A program made the position numbers and the translations under genes. 64,000 bases of DNA from positions 1 to 64,000 of the forward strand of contig CANBJR010000004.1 in the NCBI GenBank assembly GCA_947369085.1. The letters are read 5' to 3'. This document shows positions 54,919 to 63,807 of the stretch, in pieces (the stretch's first letter is position 1; every line of letters starts with the position of its first letter). The stretch comes from an uncultured Clostridia bacterium. Its GTDB lineage: Bacteria; Bacillota; Clostridia; Oscillospirales; Acutalibacteraceae. The notes below the pieces were generated by a model. That model was not told the DNA's origin and made no database searches. It worked only from the letters and a program-made list of their open reading frames with translations.

Positions 54919-56097
54919 ATGTTAGTGCAGTTTATCAGATTTTTCAGAGGATATGTTGACTTTACTGCAAGCGGAAAGTTTCCCGAGCGTTTTCTCAATA
55001 TAACTTCACGCTACGGAATTAACCTATGGAATGCAAAGCCTTCAAAAAAGTCTATTAACGCTTCTATGTATATAAGCGACTACCGAAAAATACGCCTTGC
55101 GGCAAAAAAATCAGGCGTAAAAACAAAAATGTCGTCTAAGCACGGACTTCCGTTTGTTGTAAATAAATACAAATCGAGAATAGGAATCCCGATTGGCACA
55201 GTTGCAGGAATAATTCTGATTGCGGTGCTGTCAAATTTTATCTGGTCAGTCAGCATTATCGGGGCGCAAACCGTCAGCGAAACAAAAATTAAGCAGGTAC
55301 TGTCGAAAAACGGGGTTGAAACAGGATGTTACAAAAACAACCTTGACGTGCAGAAAATTGAGCGTGATACAATGCTTGAAATTGATGAAATCGGCTGGAT
55401 GAGCGTTAATATTACGGGCAGTATTGCGTCAATTGAAATCAAGGAAAAGGCAAAAAAACCAAAAATTGATTCAAATACAGCTCCGTGCAACGTAAAAGCA
55501 AAATGCGACGGAGTAATTACGAATATAAAAGCGAAAAAAGGTGAGGTGCAGGTAAAAAAAGGCAGTGGGGTAGCAAAAGGAGATTTGCTTGTAAGCGGTA
55601 TAATCGAAACGAAAATGAACACCATACAATATGTGCGCGCAAACGCAGAGATGTTTGCCGACGTCATATATAAAAAAGAGTCATCCATAAAAAGCGACTA
55701 CGAATACACCTTCCCGAACGGTGAAAAAACTTATCGGGACAGAGCTTTTTTGATGTGGTTTGAATTTCCGTGCAGTATGTCGTTTTCATCATACGAAAAC
55801 TCTGTTTACAGCGAAAATTCGCAGAACGTAATTTGTAACGATGTAGTACTTCCGATTGGAATAAAAACAAAAATGCAGTTAAATTTAAAGAGTGTTGAAA
55901 AGAAGCTTACAAAAACTGATGCGGAAAAAATTTTTATGAACGATTTACTGCTTTTTGAAACGTTTGAAAAACCTAAAAGCAAGGTTGTCAGCCGAAAAGT
56001 AAACGTCAGCAAAACAGGCGATGAATACTGTTGTAAAACCGATTATGTTTTTAATGAAAATATTGCGTACAGCGAAGAATTCAGCGTGACAGATTAA
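54919..56097 (+). CDS. yqfD: Sporulation protein YqfD
   Basis: About 392 residues from ATG 54919 (MLVQFIRFFRGYVDFTASG), with CGGGGTG upstream. The N-terminal FRGYVDF region, one membrane helix (GTVAGIILIAVLSNFIWSVSI) and a long C-terminal extracytoplasmic part with repeated POTRA-like pieces are characteristic of YqfD. In many Firmicutes phoH and ybeY follow, but here they are 17 kb away. Confidence 0.9.
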   Translation: MLVQFIRFFRGYVDFTASGKFPERFLNITSRYGINLWNAKPSKKSINASMYISDYRKIRLAAKKSGVKTKMSSKHGLPFVVNKYKSRIGIPIGTVAGIILIAVLSNFIWSVSIIGAQTVSETKIKQVLSKNGVETGCYKNNLDVQKIERDTMLEIDEIGWMSVNITGSIASIEIKEKAKKPKIDSNTAPCNVKAKCDGVITNIKAKKGEVQVKKGSGVAKGDLLVSGIIETKMNTIQYVRANAEMFADVIYKKESSIKSDYEYTFPNGEKTYRDRAFLMWFEFPCSMSFSSYENSVYSENSQNVICNDVVLPIGIKTKMQLNLKSVEKKLTKTDAEKIFMNDLLLFETFEKPKSKVVSRKVNVSKTGDEYCCKTDYVFNENIAYSEEFSVTD

Positions 56098-56162
56098 ATA
56101 ATATATGTTAAAATAAAATATTATAAGTTTATAAGTAATTTTTTTAATTAGGATTTGATTTT

Positions 56163-56936
56163 ATGAGAATACTTTGTATAGGTGATGTTGTAGGAAGCAT
56201 TGGCTGTAACTTCCTGCGCAGTAAACTGCCGACAATCAAAAAAATTAAGGCGATTGATTTTGTGGTTTGCAACGGTGAAAATTCCTCAGACGGCAACGGT
56301 ATAACTCCAACCTCTGCAAAATTTCTATTTGACAGCGGTGTTGACGCAATCACTCTCGGTAACCACACGTTCCGCCGTAAAGAAGCATATGAGTATATAG
56401 ACGAAAGTCCGTTTGTTGCACGTCCTGCAAATTTCCCCGAAAAAACAACTCCCGGTACGGGCATACTTAATATTGATACAGGCAGAAGAATAATTTCCGT
56501 TATTAACGTAATGGGAAATATGTGTATGGACAACAACCTCAACTGTGCCTTTGAAACAGTCGACAAAATGCTTGAAAGGGCAGAGGGCAAAATAAAGATT
56601 GTTGACTTTCATGCCGAAACTACAAGTGAAAAGCGTGCAATGGGTTATTATCTTGACGGCAGAGCTTCTGTTGTTTTCGGCACTCATACGCACGTTCAGA
56701 CATCCGACTGCCAGATACTTCCCAAAGGTACGGGCTACATTACCGACGTCGGAATGACAGGTACGATTCATTCCGTGCTCGGCGTTAAAACCGAAATTAT
56801 CATTGAAAAGCTTAAAACAAAGCTTCCTGCCCGCTTTGACCTTGCAAGCGGCGAATGTAAAATGGAATGCTCGTTATTTGACGTAGATGAAAAGACAGGT
56901 TTGTGCATAAGTGCTGAATCTTTGCGCATAGAATGA
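56163..56936 (+). CDS. ymdB: YmdB-family metallophosphoesterase
   Basis: 257 residues. Metal-site motifs CIGDVVG, NGENSSDGNGI, GNHTFRR and GTHTHVQTSD. YmdB hydrolyses 2',3'-cyclic nucleotides and affects motility, biofilm and sporulation decisions. Length is typical. Confidence 0.92.
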   Translation: MRILCIGDVVGSIGCNFLRSKLPTIKKIKAIDFVVCNGENSSDGNGITPTSAKFLFDSGVDAITLGNHTFRRKEAYEYIDESPFVARPANFPEKTTPGTGILNIDTGRRIISVINVMGNMCMDNNLNCAFETVDKMLERAEGKIKIVDFHAETTSEKRAMGYYLDGRASVVFGTHTHVQTSDCQILPKGTGYITDVGMTGTIHSVLGVKTEIIIEKLKTKLPARFDLASGECKMECSLFDVDEKTGLCISAESLRIE

Positions 56937-56968
56937 GCGATTGGGGCAATAATTGGTTGTTTTATCTA

Positions 56969-56997
56969 TTGCAAAAAAAGGTTAAAGACGTTATAAT
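56969..56997 (+). promoter_or_regulatory. Promoter of the fakA-like gene
   Basis: TTGCAA (56969-56974), 17 bases, TATAAT (56992-56997), 50 bp before the start codon. Confidence 0.7.
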
Positions 56998-57047
56998 ATA
57001 AACAACTATCGTGTAAAAAGTTTGTACATTAAAAAGGATGTGCTATT

Positions 57048-58685
57048 ATGATTAACGGAGAAATTCTAAAACAGGCTGTTATTTCAGGTGCAAATAATAT
57101 CAGCCGTCAGAAAAACAGAATTAACGATTTAAATATATTCCCTGTTCCTGACGGTGACACGGGTACAAATATGTCAATGACTATTATGTCGGCGGCAAAG
57201 GCACTTGAGGATTACAGCGGTACAAGCGCAGGCGAGGCGGCAGGAATTGTAGCATCTGCGATGCTTAGAGGTGCAAGAGGCAACTCCGGCGTAATTACTT
57301 CGCTTATTTTCAGAGGCTTTGCTCAGGGTCTTAAAGAAATGGAAGAAGTAAACGGCAAAAACCTTGCGGCGGCGCTTGGAATCGGTGTTGACGCTGCATA
57401 TAAGGCTGTTATGAAGCCTACAGAGGGTACAATCCTTACCGTTGCAAGAATGGCTTATGAAGCAGGTGTTGAAGCCGCAAAAGAGGACAGCAGCACAGTG
57501 TTTGTATGGCAGGCAATCTGCGACAAGGCAAACGAAGCACTTGCAATTACGCCCGAGCTTTTGCCCGTCCTTAAAAAAGCAGGCGTTGTTGACGCAGGCG
57601 GAAAAGGACTTTGCGTAATCTTTGAGGGAATGCTTTCTGTAATCAAGGATGGCGTGATGATTGAATATGATGATTCTGCCGAGGTTACTGTCGACACCTT
57701 TGACAGTGCGGCAGCTGAGTTTGACGAAGATATAAACTTTACCTATTGTACTGAGTTTATTGTCGGAAGAGAGTCTGAGGATACCGACCCGCAATTACTT
57801 CGTGAATATCTTGAAACAATCGGCGACTGCGTAGTTGTAGTAAGCGATGAGGAAATTATCAAGGTTCATGTTCATACAGAACAGCCGGGCAATGCGCTTA
57901 CAAAGGGACTTGAGTTTGGTCAGCTTCTCACCACAAAGGTTGAGAATATGAAGGAACAGCATAAAAACGCCAAGAAAGCTAAAAAGGCCGAAAAAGAAGT
58001 ATTTACTCCTGCCGAGCCTGTTGATGACATCGGCTTTGTGGCTGTTGCGGCAGGCGATGGCTTAAAGGAACTTTTCAAAGACTTAGGCTGTACAAACGTA
58101 GTTTCGGGCGGCCAGAGTATGAACCCCAGTACCGATGATATTTATGAGGCTGTAATGGCTACTCCTGCAAAGAATGTAATTGTTCTTCCGAATAACAAGA
58201 ATATCGTTCTTGCGGCTGAACAGACTGTTCCTATGGTCACAGACAGAAACGTTGTAATCGTTCCCACACGCACAATTCCGCAGGGAATGACGGCTATGCT
58301 CAATTTTGACCCCGAGATTTCAGCCGAAAGCAACGCACAGCTTATGATGGATTCCGCACAGAGCGTGGGTACGGGACTTGTAACATTTGCCGCACGCAGC
58401 AGTGAGTTCGGCGGAAAGAAAATAAAAGAGGGCGACATTATTGCTCTTGAAAACGGCAAGCTCACAATTACCGAAAAGAGTGCTGTAAAGGCTCTTGTAA
58501 AGCTTGCTAAAAATATGGTAAACCGTGACACCTCATTTATCACTCTCATTTACGGCGAGGAAGTAAGCGAGGAGGACGCAAACACAGCGTACGAGGAGCT
58601 TCGTGATAAGTTCGGCTCACGCACGGACATTTCGCTTGTCAAGGGCGACCAGCCGGTTTACTATTTCATTTTAAGTGTTGAATAA
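57048..58685 (+). CDS. fakA: DAK2-domain protein, fatty acid kinase FakA-like (YloV)
   Basis: 545 residues. N-terminal DhaL/DAK2 domain with the metal/ATP region FPVPDGDTGTNMSMT and LRGARGNSGVITSLI, a middle domain (IVGRESEDTDPQLLREYLETIGDCVVVV) and a C-terminal DegV-like domain with NNKNIVLAAEQ. With a FakB carrier it phosphorylates fatty acids; no FakB gene is adjacent. It precedes recG, a conserved neighbour. Confidence 0.9.
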   Translation: MINGEILKQAVISGANNISRQKNRINDLNIFPVPDGDTGTNMSMTIMSAAKALEDYSGTSAGEAAGIVASAMLRGARGNSGVITSLIFRGFAQGLKEMEEVNGKNLAAALGIGVDAAYKAVMKPTEGTILTVARMAYEAGVEAAKEDSSTVFVWQAICDKANEALAITPELLPVLKKAGVVDAGGKGLCVIFEGMLSVIKDGVMIEYDDSAEVTVDTFDSAAAEFDEDINFTYCTEFIVGRESEDTDPQLLREYLETIGDCVVVVSDEEIIKVHVHTEQPGNALTKGLEFGQLLTTKVENMKEQHKNAKKAKKAEKEVFTPAEPVDDIGFVAVAAGDGLKELFKDLGCTNVVSGGQSMNPSTDDIYEAVMATPAKNVIVLPNNKNIVLAAEQTVPMVTDRNVVIVPTRTIPQGMTAMLNFDPEISAESNAQLMMDSAQSVGTGLVTFAARSSEFGGKKIKEGDIIALENGKLTITEKSAVKALVKLAKNMVNRDTSFITLIYGEEVSEEDANTAYEELRDKFGSRTDISLVKGDQPVYYFILSVE

Positions 58686-58821
58686 AACAAATTACGGGCA
58701 TGATATTGTGTCATGTCCTATAATTTTAATAAAATGCTTTTAAACATTCGGGAAAACAGCTCGGAAGTATCCGTTTGTATACCCGAATTACTGCGGCAAT
58801 ATGCCGCCTATAGGTATCAAA

Positions 58822-60867
58822 ATGGCTTCACTTTATAAAATGCCGATTTCAAATTTAAACGGTATAGGCAAAAAACGTGCCGAGTTGTTTGCAAAACTTG
58901 GAATTAACAGTGTAGGAAGTCTGCTCAATTTCTATCCCCGTGCCTATGAGGATTGGAATACGGTTGAAAATATTACAGATTTGCAGTACGGAAGTTTGTG
59001 TTGTATAAAAGCGGTGCTTGGTACCCCGATTTCGGATTCCCGAATCAGCGGAGGACGGATTATTTCAAAGGGTATGGTGTATGATGACACAGGCTCTTTG
59101 CAAATTGTGTTTTTTAACAACAGATACATAAGTTCTATGTTGAAAGGCGGAGAAGAATATTTCTTTTACGGAAGAATAACTGCCGACTCCTATGGTGCTC
59201 AGATGATAGCTCCCACGTTTTCACTTGCAAGCGAAGGGACAAAAATTCACCCTGTTTACCGTCAAACAGCTGGATTGGTAAGCAAGACAATTTCAAATGC
59301 TGTTAAGCAGGCGCTTTCGCTTTTGCCAAAATCAATAAACGACCCTCTACCGGAACAGGTAAGGGATATTTTTGATTTGTGCGGTTTAAGGCAGGCTCTG
59401 AACGATATACATTTTCCGAAAAACAGGGAGCACCTTGAAAAAGCGCGTAAGCGCCTTGTCACAGAAGAACTTGTCGTGCTTAATCTGGGAATGAGAAATC
59501 TGCGTGAGCACAGCAGGGGAGAAAGCGGAGTAAAAATTACAGAAAGCTTTTCCTCTGAATTTGAAACGCTTTTGCCGTTTTCTCTAACCAATGCTCAAAA
59601 AAAAGCAGTTTCCGACTGCGTGAAAGATATGCTTACAAAGAATTCGGCTATGAACAGGCTTGTTCAGGGCGACGTGGGTTCGGGTAAGACTGCCGTTGCG
59701 GCTTCGGTGTGCTATACCGTTGTCAAAAACGGCTTTCAGGCGGCATTTATGGTTCCTACTGAGATTCTTGCAGTTCAGCACTACGAAACATTTACAAAGC
59801 TTTTTGAAAACACCGGAATAAAAGTTGCACTGCTTACGGGTGCGCTTAAAGAGTCGGAGAAAAAGAGCGTAAGACAGTCATTGGCTGATGGAGGAATCGA
59901 CCTTGTAATCGGCACTCATGCACTTATAACCGACAAAACCGAGTTTAAAAATCTCGGTCTTGCCGTAACGGACGAACAGCACCGTTTCGGAGTAGCACAG
60001 CGTGCAAAGCTACTTTGCAAGGGTGAGAATCCACACCTGCTTGTAATGAGTGCAACACCGATTCCCAGAACGCTCGGTCTGATAATTTTCGGCGACCTCG
60101 ACATTTCTGTAATTGACGAGCTTCCGCCGTCGCGAAAGCCGGTTAAAACCGTTCTTATGAGTGCTTCTCAGCGTAAGCGGATATATAATTTTATAAGAAG
60201 TGAAATCGCATCAGGCAGACAGGCGTATATCGTCTGCCCGCTTGTTGAGGAGGGTGAGCTTGACAACGTGGCGTCAGCCGAGGAATACGCCGCTGAGCTT
60301 ATGCTAAAGGAATTTTCCGACATTCCTGTCGGAATAGTTCACGGCAAGATGAAACCAAGTGAAAAGGACGAGGTAATGGAAAAGTTTGCCTCGGGTGAGT
60401 TTTCGCTTCTTGTTGCGACAACAGTAATCGAAGTGGGCGTTGACGTTCCGAATGCCTCGGTTATCGTTATTGAAAATGCAGAGCGTTTTGGACTTTCTCA
60501 GCTTCACCAGCTAAGAGGCAGAGTGGGCAGAGGTCAGTTTCAGTCTTACTGTATTCTCATAAGCGATAAAACGACTGCGACAACAAGGGCGCGTCTTGAG
60601 GTTCTTTGTTCAACAAACGACGGATTTAAAATTGCCGATGAAGATTTAAAAATGAGAGGACCGGGCGACTTTTTCGGAGAGCGTCAGCACGGACTGCCGC
60701 AGATGACAATAGCCGATTTTGCGGATACAAAAAGTCTTGAGCTTTCGCAGAAAATTGCCGATTATATAAGTTTTACCTACAAAGATATCCGCTGTGATGA
60801 GTTAAGGCTTTTAAGGGCAGAAATTGACAGGCTCTTTGAGCGAGGCGGACAGAATACGCTTAATTAA
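58822..60867 (+). CDS. recG: ATP-dependent DNA helicase RecG
   Basis: About 681 residues; I prefer ATG 58822 (MASLYKMPISNLNGIGKKRAELF), since ATG 58801 has no ribosome binding site. Wedge/OB domain first, then helicase motifs: GDVGSGKTAVA (I), DEQHRFGVAQR (DEQH, II), MSATPIPRTL (III), VGVDVPNASV and LRGRVGRG (VI). RecG regresses stalled forks and processes R-loops. Confidence 0.95.
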   Translation: MASLYKMPISNLNGIGKKRAELFAKLGINSVGSLLNFYPRAYEDWNTVENITDLQYGSLCCIKAVLGTPISDSRISGGRIISKGMVYDDTGSLQIVFFNNRYISSMLKGGEEYFFYGRITADSYGAQMIAPTFSLASEGTKIHPVYRQTAGLVSKTISNAVKQALSLLPKSINDPLPEQVRDIFDLCGLRQALNDIHFPKNREHLEKARKRLVTEELVVLNLGMRNLREHSRGESGVKITESFSSEFETLLPFSLTNAQKKAVSDCVKDMLTKNSAMNRLVQGDVGSGKTAVAASVCYTVVKNGFQAAFMVPTEILAVQHYETFTKLFENTGIKVALLTGALKESEKKSVRQSLADGGIDLVIGTHALITDKTEFKNLGLAVTDEQHRFGVAQRAKLLCKGENPHLLVMSATPIPRTLGLIIFGDLDISVIDELPPSRKPVKTVLMSASQRKRIYNFIRSEIASGRQAYIVCPLVEEGELDNVASAEEYAAELMLKEFSDIPVGIVHGKMKPSEKDEVMEKFASGEFSLLVATTVIEVGVDVPNASVIVIENAERFGLSQLHQLRGRVGRGQFQSYCILISDKTTATTRARLEVLCSTNDGFKIADEDLKMRGPGDFFGERQHGLPQMTIADFADTKSLELSQKIADYISFTYKDIRCDELRLLRAEIDRLFERGGQNTLN

Positions 60868-60963
60868 AAGATGTATTCATTTTTTTGAATGCACGGCTTG
60901 CCGTGCTTGCAGTAACCAAAATTGGTAATACATCAACTTAAATAAAGGAGAGAAAACCGACTG

Positions 60964-62313
60964 ATGAAAAGAAAGTCAATCAAAATATTTTCACTGCTTT
61001 TTGTACTTATTATTATAATTTCGTCATCAATAGTTTCGACCGTGGCAGTTTCGTATCCGAACGATGTTAAAACGCAATCGGATTCCATTCTTCTTGTCAA
61101 TATGGACACGGGACAGGTGGTTTTTGAAAAAGACGCCGATTCCAAACGCTACCCTGCATCAACAACTAAAATTATGACTTACATAATAGTTGCTGAAAAC
61201 ATAGATGATTTTGAAAACACTCGTGTGCCTATTAAACAGTCTGTTCTTGATGTGCTTAAGGATACTGGAAGTTCGCTTGCAAGCGTTGAGGACCACGTGG
61301 GCAAAGATATGAGTGTAATTGACCTTCTCTACAGTATGATGGTTCCCTCAGGCAACGATGCCGCAATGGTGCTTGCCGACTACGTGGGCGGAGGCAATGT
61401 TAACAGCTTTGTAAAGCTTATGAATGATAAGGCTGAGGAGCTCGGTTGTAAGAACACTCATTTTGAAAATCCCGACGGACTTCACGACGACAATCACTAC
61501 ACAACGGCCCGTGATATGTACAAAATTGCAACCTATGCTCTCACTCTCCCGAAGTTTTCTGAGATTACAAATACAACCGCCTATACCTGCGAAGGTGACG
61601 ATTATCCGCTTGTTACAACGAACTACTTAATCGACCCGAACAACGGCGGAGATTATTACTATATGTATGCAAAGGGTATAAAGACAGGCACAACTGACCA
61701 GGCAGGCAGATGTCTTGTAACAACAGCAACAGCCGATGGGTATTCTTACATAGCAGTACTTCTGCACGCTCCGTACAAGGAGGGTGTAAGCGAGGAATAC
61801 GGAACAATGACCGACGCCGCTGACCTTTTCAGATGGGCGCTGACAAGTCTGGAACTTGAAACAGTTGCAACTCAGTCAACACCTGTGTGCGAAGAAAAGG
61901 TAAATCTTGCTTGGGGCAGGGACTCGGTTTTGCTTGTTCCTGACAAAAATTTAAGCGCCATTGTGCCGAAAGATTTGGACAAAGATGAAATGATTGTTGA
62001 AACAGATGTTCCCGAAAGCATTGACGCTCCAATTGATACCGATACCGTTGTTGGAAAAGCCGTAATTTATTATAAGGGCAGTGACGGTAAAAAGCAGGAG
62101 ATAGCAAAGGTAAATCTTGTTTCAAGTGAAAAAATTGAAATGAGCGGAATACTCTTTGTTTTAAACGTAATTACAACGGTGTTTAAGTCCTACTGGTTCC
62201 TTGTAATTATCGGAATTATCGCAGTAATTCTTATCTGCTACTTCATATCTTCAAAGATAAACAAAAAACGCAGTAAAAAGAACCGAAAGGTAAAGCATTA
62301 CCGTAACCTGTAA
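60964..62313 (+). CDS. D-alanyl-D-alanine carboxypeptidase (DacF/PBP5-like)
   Basis: 449 residues. N-terminal signal helix, then the peptidase S11 domain: SxxK in PASTTKIMT, SxN in MVPSGNDAA, and KTG in GIKTGTTDQAG. A PBP5-like C-terminal domain (about 300-390) is followed by a membrane helix (WFLVIIGIIAVILICYFIS) and a very basic tail. It trims D-Ala from peptidoglycan stems. GGAGAG lies before the ATG. Confidence 0.92.
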   Translation: MKRKSIKIFSLLFVLIIIISSSIVSTVAVSYPNDVKTQSDSILLVNMDTGQVVFEKDADSKRYPASTTKIMTYIIVAENIDDFENTRVPIKQSVLDVLKDTGSSLASVEDHVGKDMSVIDLLYSMMVPSGNDAAMVLADYVGGGNVNSFVKLMNDKAEELGCKNTHFENPDGLHDDNHYTTARDMYKIATYALTLPKFSEITNTTAYTCEGDDYPLVTTNYLIDPNNGGDYYYMYAKGIKTGTTDQAGRCLVTTATADGYSYIAVLLHAPYKEGVSEEYGTMTDAADLFRWALTSLELETVATQSTPVCEEKVNLAWGRDSVLLVPDKNLSAIVPKDLDKDEMIVETDVPESIDAPIDTDTVVGKAVIYYKGSDGKKQEIAKVNLVSSEKIEMSGILFVLNVITTVFKSYWFLVIIGIIAVILICYFISSKINKKRSKKNRKVKHYRNL

Positions 62314-62391
62314 TATTGCAAAGCCTATATATGATTTTATTCGGTTAGTATAATAAAAAAGTTTATTACAATAATGTAAATAATTCTTTAC

Positions 62392-62419
62392 TTGAATTTT
62401 GTTCTGTATGTGTTATAAT
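62392..62419 (+). promoter_or_regulatory. Promoter of nrdR
   Basis: TTGAAT (62392-62397), 16 bases, TATAAT (62414-62419), 32 bp before nrdR. Confidence 0.65.
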
Positions 62420-62450
62420 TGCTTTAGAGAATAATTACAGAGGTGATTAT

Positions 62451-62909
62451 ATGAAATGTCCGTACTGCGGTTATGAAGAAAGCAAGGTAATTGATTCACG
62501 TTCTGCCGATGACGGCGAAAGAATCCGCAGAAGGCGTGAGTGCCTTAATTGCGGCAAGCGTTTCACAACCCACGAGGTTATTGAAACTGTGCCGATAATC
62601 GTTGTAAAGCGTGACAAGTCACGTGAGGTTTTTGATCGCAACAAGCTTACGGCAGGTATTCTTCGTGCCTGTGAGAAACGTCCCGTTTCAATTCAGCAGA
62701 TTGAGTCAATTGTCGATTCAATTGAGGCAAAGCTGCAAAGCAGTCTTGACAGAGAAATCACGTCTATGCAAATTGGCGAGCTTGTTATGGAAGAAATCAA
62801 AAATGTTGATGAAGTTTCCTATGTTCGTTTTGCCTCTGTTTATCGCCAGTTCAAGGACATAAACACCTTTATGGAGGAGCTTAACAAGCTTTTGACCGAG
62901 AAAAAGTAA
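62451..62909 (+). CDS. nrdR: Transcriptional repressor NrdR
   Basis: 152 residues, the standard length. N-terminal zinc ribbon (CPYC and CLNC), [17 protein letters not shown], then an ATP-cone ([29 protein letters not shown]). NrdR senses nucleotide levels and represses ribonucleotide reductase genes; none is in this window. Confidence 0.96.
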   Translation: MKCPYCGYEESKVIDSRSADDGERIRRRRECLNCGKRFTTHEVIETVPIIVVKRDKSREVFDRNKLTAGILRACEKRPVSIQQIESIVDSIEAKLQSSLDREITSMQIGELVMEEIKNVDEVSYVRFASVYRQFKDINTFMEELNKLLTEKK

Positions 62910-62925
62910 ATTGTATTTTAAATTT

Positions 62926-62952
62926 GCCCGAGCAATTCTGTATTGTTCGGGC
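62926..62952 (+). terminator. Terminator of nrdR
   Basis: GCCCGAGCAA and TTGTTCGGGC (one G-U pair), then GTTTTAT. Confidence 0.8.
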
Positions 62953-63025
62953 GTTTTATATTGTTGACTATTGACGCTGTGTTGTATAGATGATATAATA
63001 CAAATGGACAAGGAGATGTTGAATA

Positions 63026-63442
63026 ATGAAAAAAGCAATATTTATAGTTTCTATTGTTGCAGTTATTGCCGTCTGTGCAGTGCTTTCGGTATTCTTTTTT
63101 TGCTCACCGTCTGTAGTAAATGTTTCTAATGAAACAAGCGCAGAGCTGACATACATTTATGATGACAAAAATATTCAAACTACACTTGAAGATAACGACT
63201 TAAATGCGCTGTGTGATATGTTTGAGGGGAAAAAGACATATTTGATTTCTCCGTTCGACACCCCGTCATGCGGCTTTGATGAAAATGTATCAGTGAAAAT
63301 CGGAAACAATGTTTTTATGCCTGCCTGCGATACTTGCACAACAGTGAAAACCGGTTTTGTTTATTTTAATATTTCGGATAAAGAGCGTGGCAGACTTGAA
63401 GAAATATTCGCAAAATACGGCGCGACATTTCCGTGTGTATGA
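63026..63442 (+). CDS. Small exported or membrane-anchored protein, function unknown
   Basis: 138 residues with AAGGAG before the ATG. An N-terminal hydrophobic segment (AIFIVSIVAVIAVCAVLSVFFF) acts as signal or anchor. The outside domain of about 105 residues has four Cys after the segment, two close together (ACDTC), suggesting a disulfide or metal site. It ends with an NISDKERGRLEEIFAKYGA helix. No family recognised. It lies alone between nrdR and mraZ. Confidence 0.75.
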   Translation: MKKAIFIVSIVAVIAVCAVLSVFFFCSPSVVNVSNETSAELTYIYDDKNIQTTLEDNDLNALCDMFEGKKTYLISPFDTPSCGFDENVSVKIGNNVFMPACDTCTTVKTGFVYFNISDKERGRLEEIFAKYGATFPCV

Positions 63443-63545
63443 TTTTACAGAAAATACGACAAGTTTAAGTAGAATTTCGACGAACGTTTGTTTGTAATAT
63501 TTTCGAGGGTTTTGTAACCTTTTAAAATTCAAAATAAAAATTGAC

Positions 63546-63579
63546 ACCGAATACACAGGATCATTTTTGTGTATTCGGT
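63546..63579 (+). terminator. Terminator before the mraZ promoter
   Basis: ACCGAATACACA and TGTGTATTCGGT form a 12-bp perfect stem around a 10-base loop, followed by TGTTTTTA. The 365-bp gap 63443-63807 holds this, the mraZ promoter and its operator-like repeats. Confidence 0.85.
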
Positions 63580-63689
63580 TGTTTTTATTCTTAAAAGGAA
63601 TATAAATTTGAAAATCAAGAGAAAAAATTGCAAAATTATGAAAAAATTAATTATTTTGTAAATTTTATTTCTATTGCCGTAACTTTTGC

Positions 63690-63718
63690 TTGATTTTTTT
63701 AAAACAATAGAGTATAAT
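63690..63718 (+). promoter_or_regulatory. Promoter of mraZ (start of dcw cluster)
   Basis: TTGATT (63690-63695), 17 bases, TATAAT (63713-63718). Confidence 0.75.
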
Positions 63719-63729
63719 TATATCAATCA

Positions 63730-63754
63730 GTGGCACATTGTGTCATTTGGTGAC
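63730..63754 (+). promoter_or_regulatory. MraZ-box-like repeats
   Basis: GTGGC, GTGTC and GTGAC with exactly 5 bases between each, giving 10-bp periodicity, just after the -10 element. MraZ proteins are known to bind three or more short repeats spaced one helical turn apart in their own promoter. Confidence 0.65.
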
Positions 63755-63807
63755 TGAATACATCGTTTTTCATTGATTTTTAAGCTTATGTGACGGAGGT
63801 GGGCAGA

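Noticed and set aside
57174-57794. Minus-strand ORF of 206 codons within the fakA-like gene
   Set aside because: Despite its length it has no ribosome binding site or domain, and the plus-strand frame is strongly supported.
60890-60905. Short hairpin GCACGGC/GCCGTGC after recG
   Set aside because: Two-base loop and no T tail; not convincing as a terminator.
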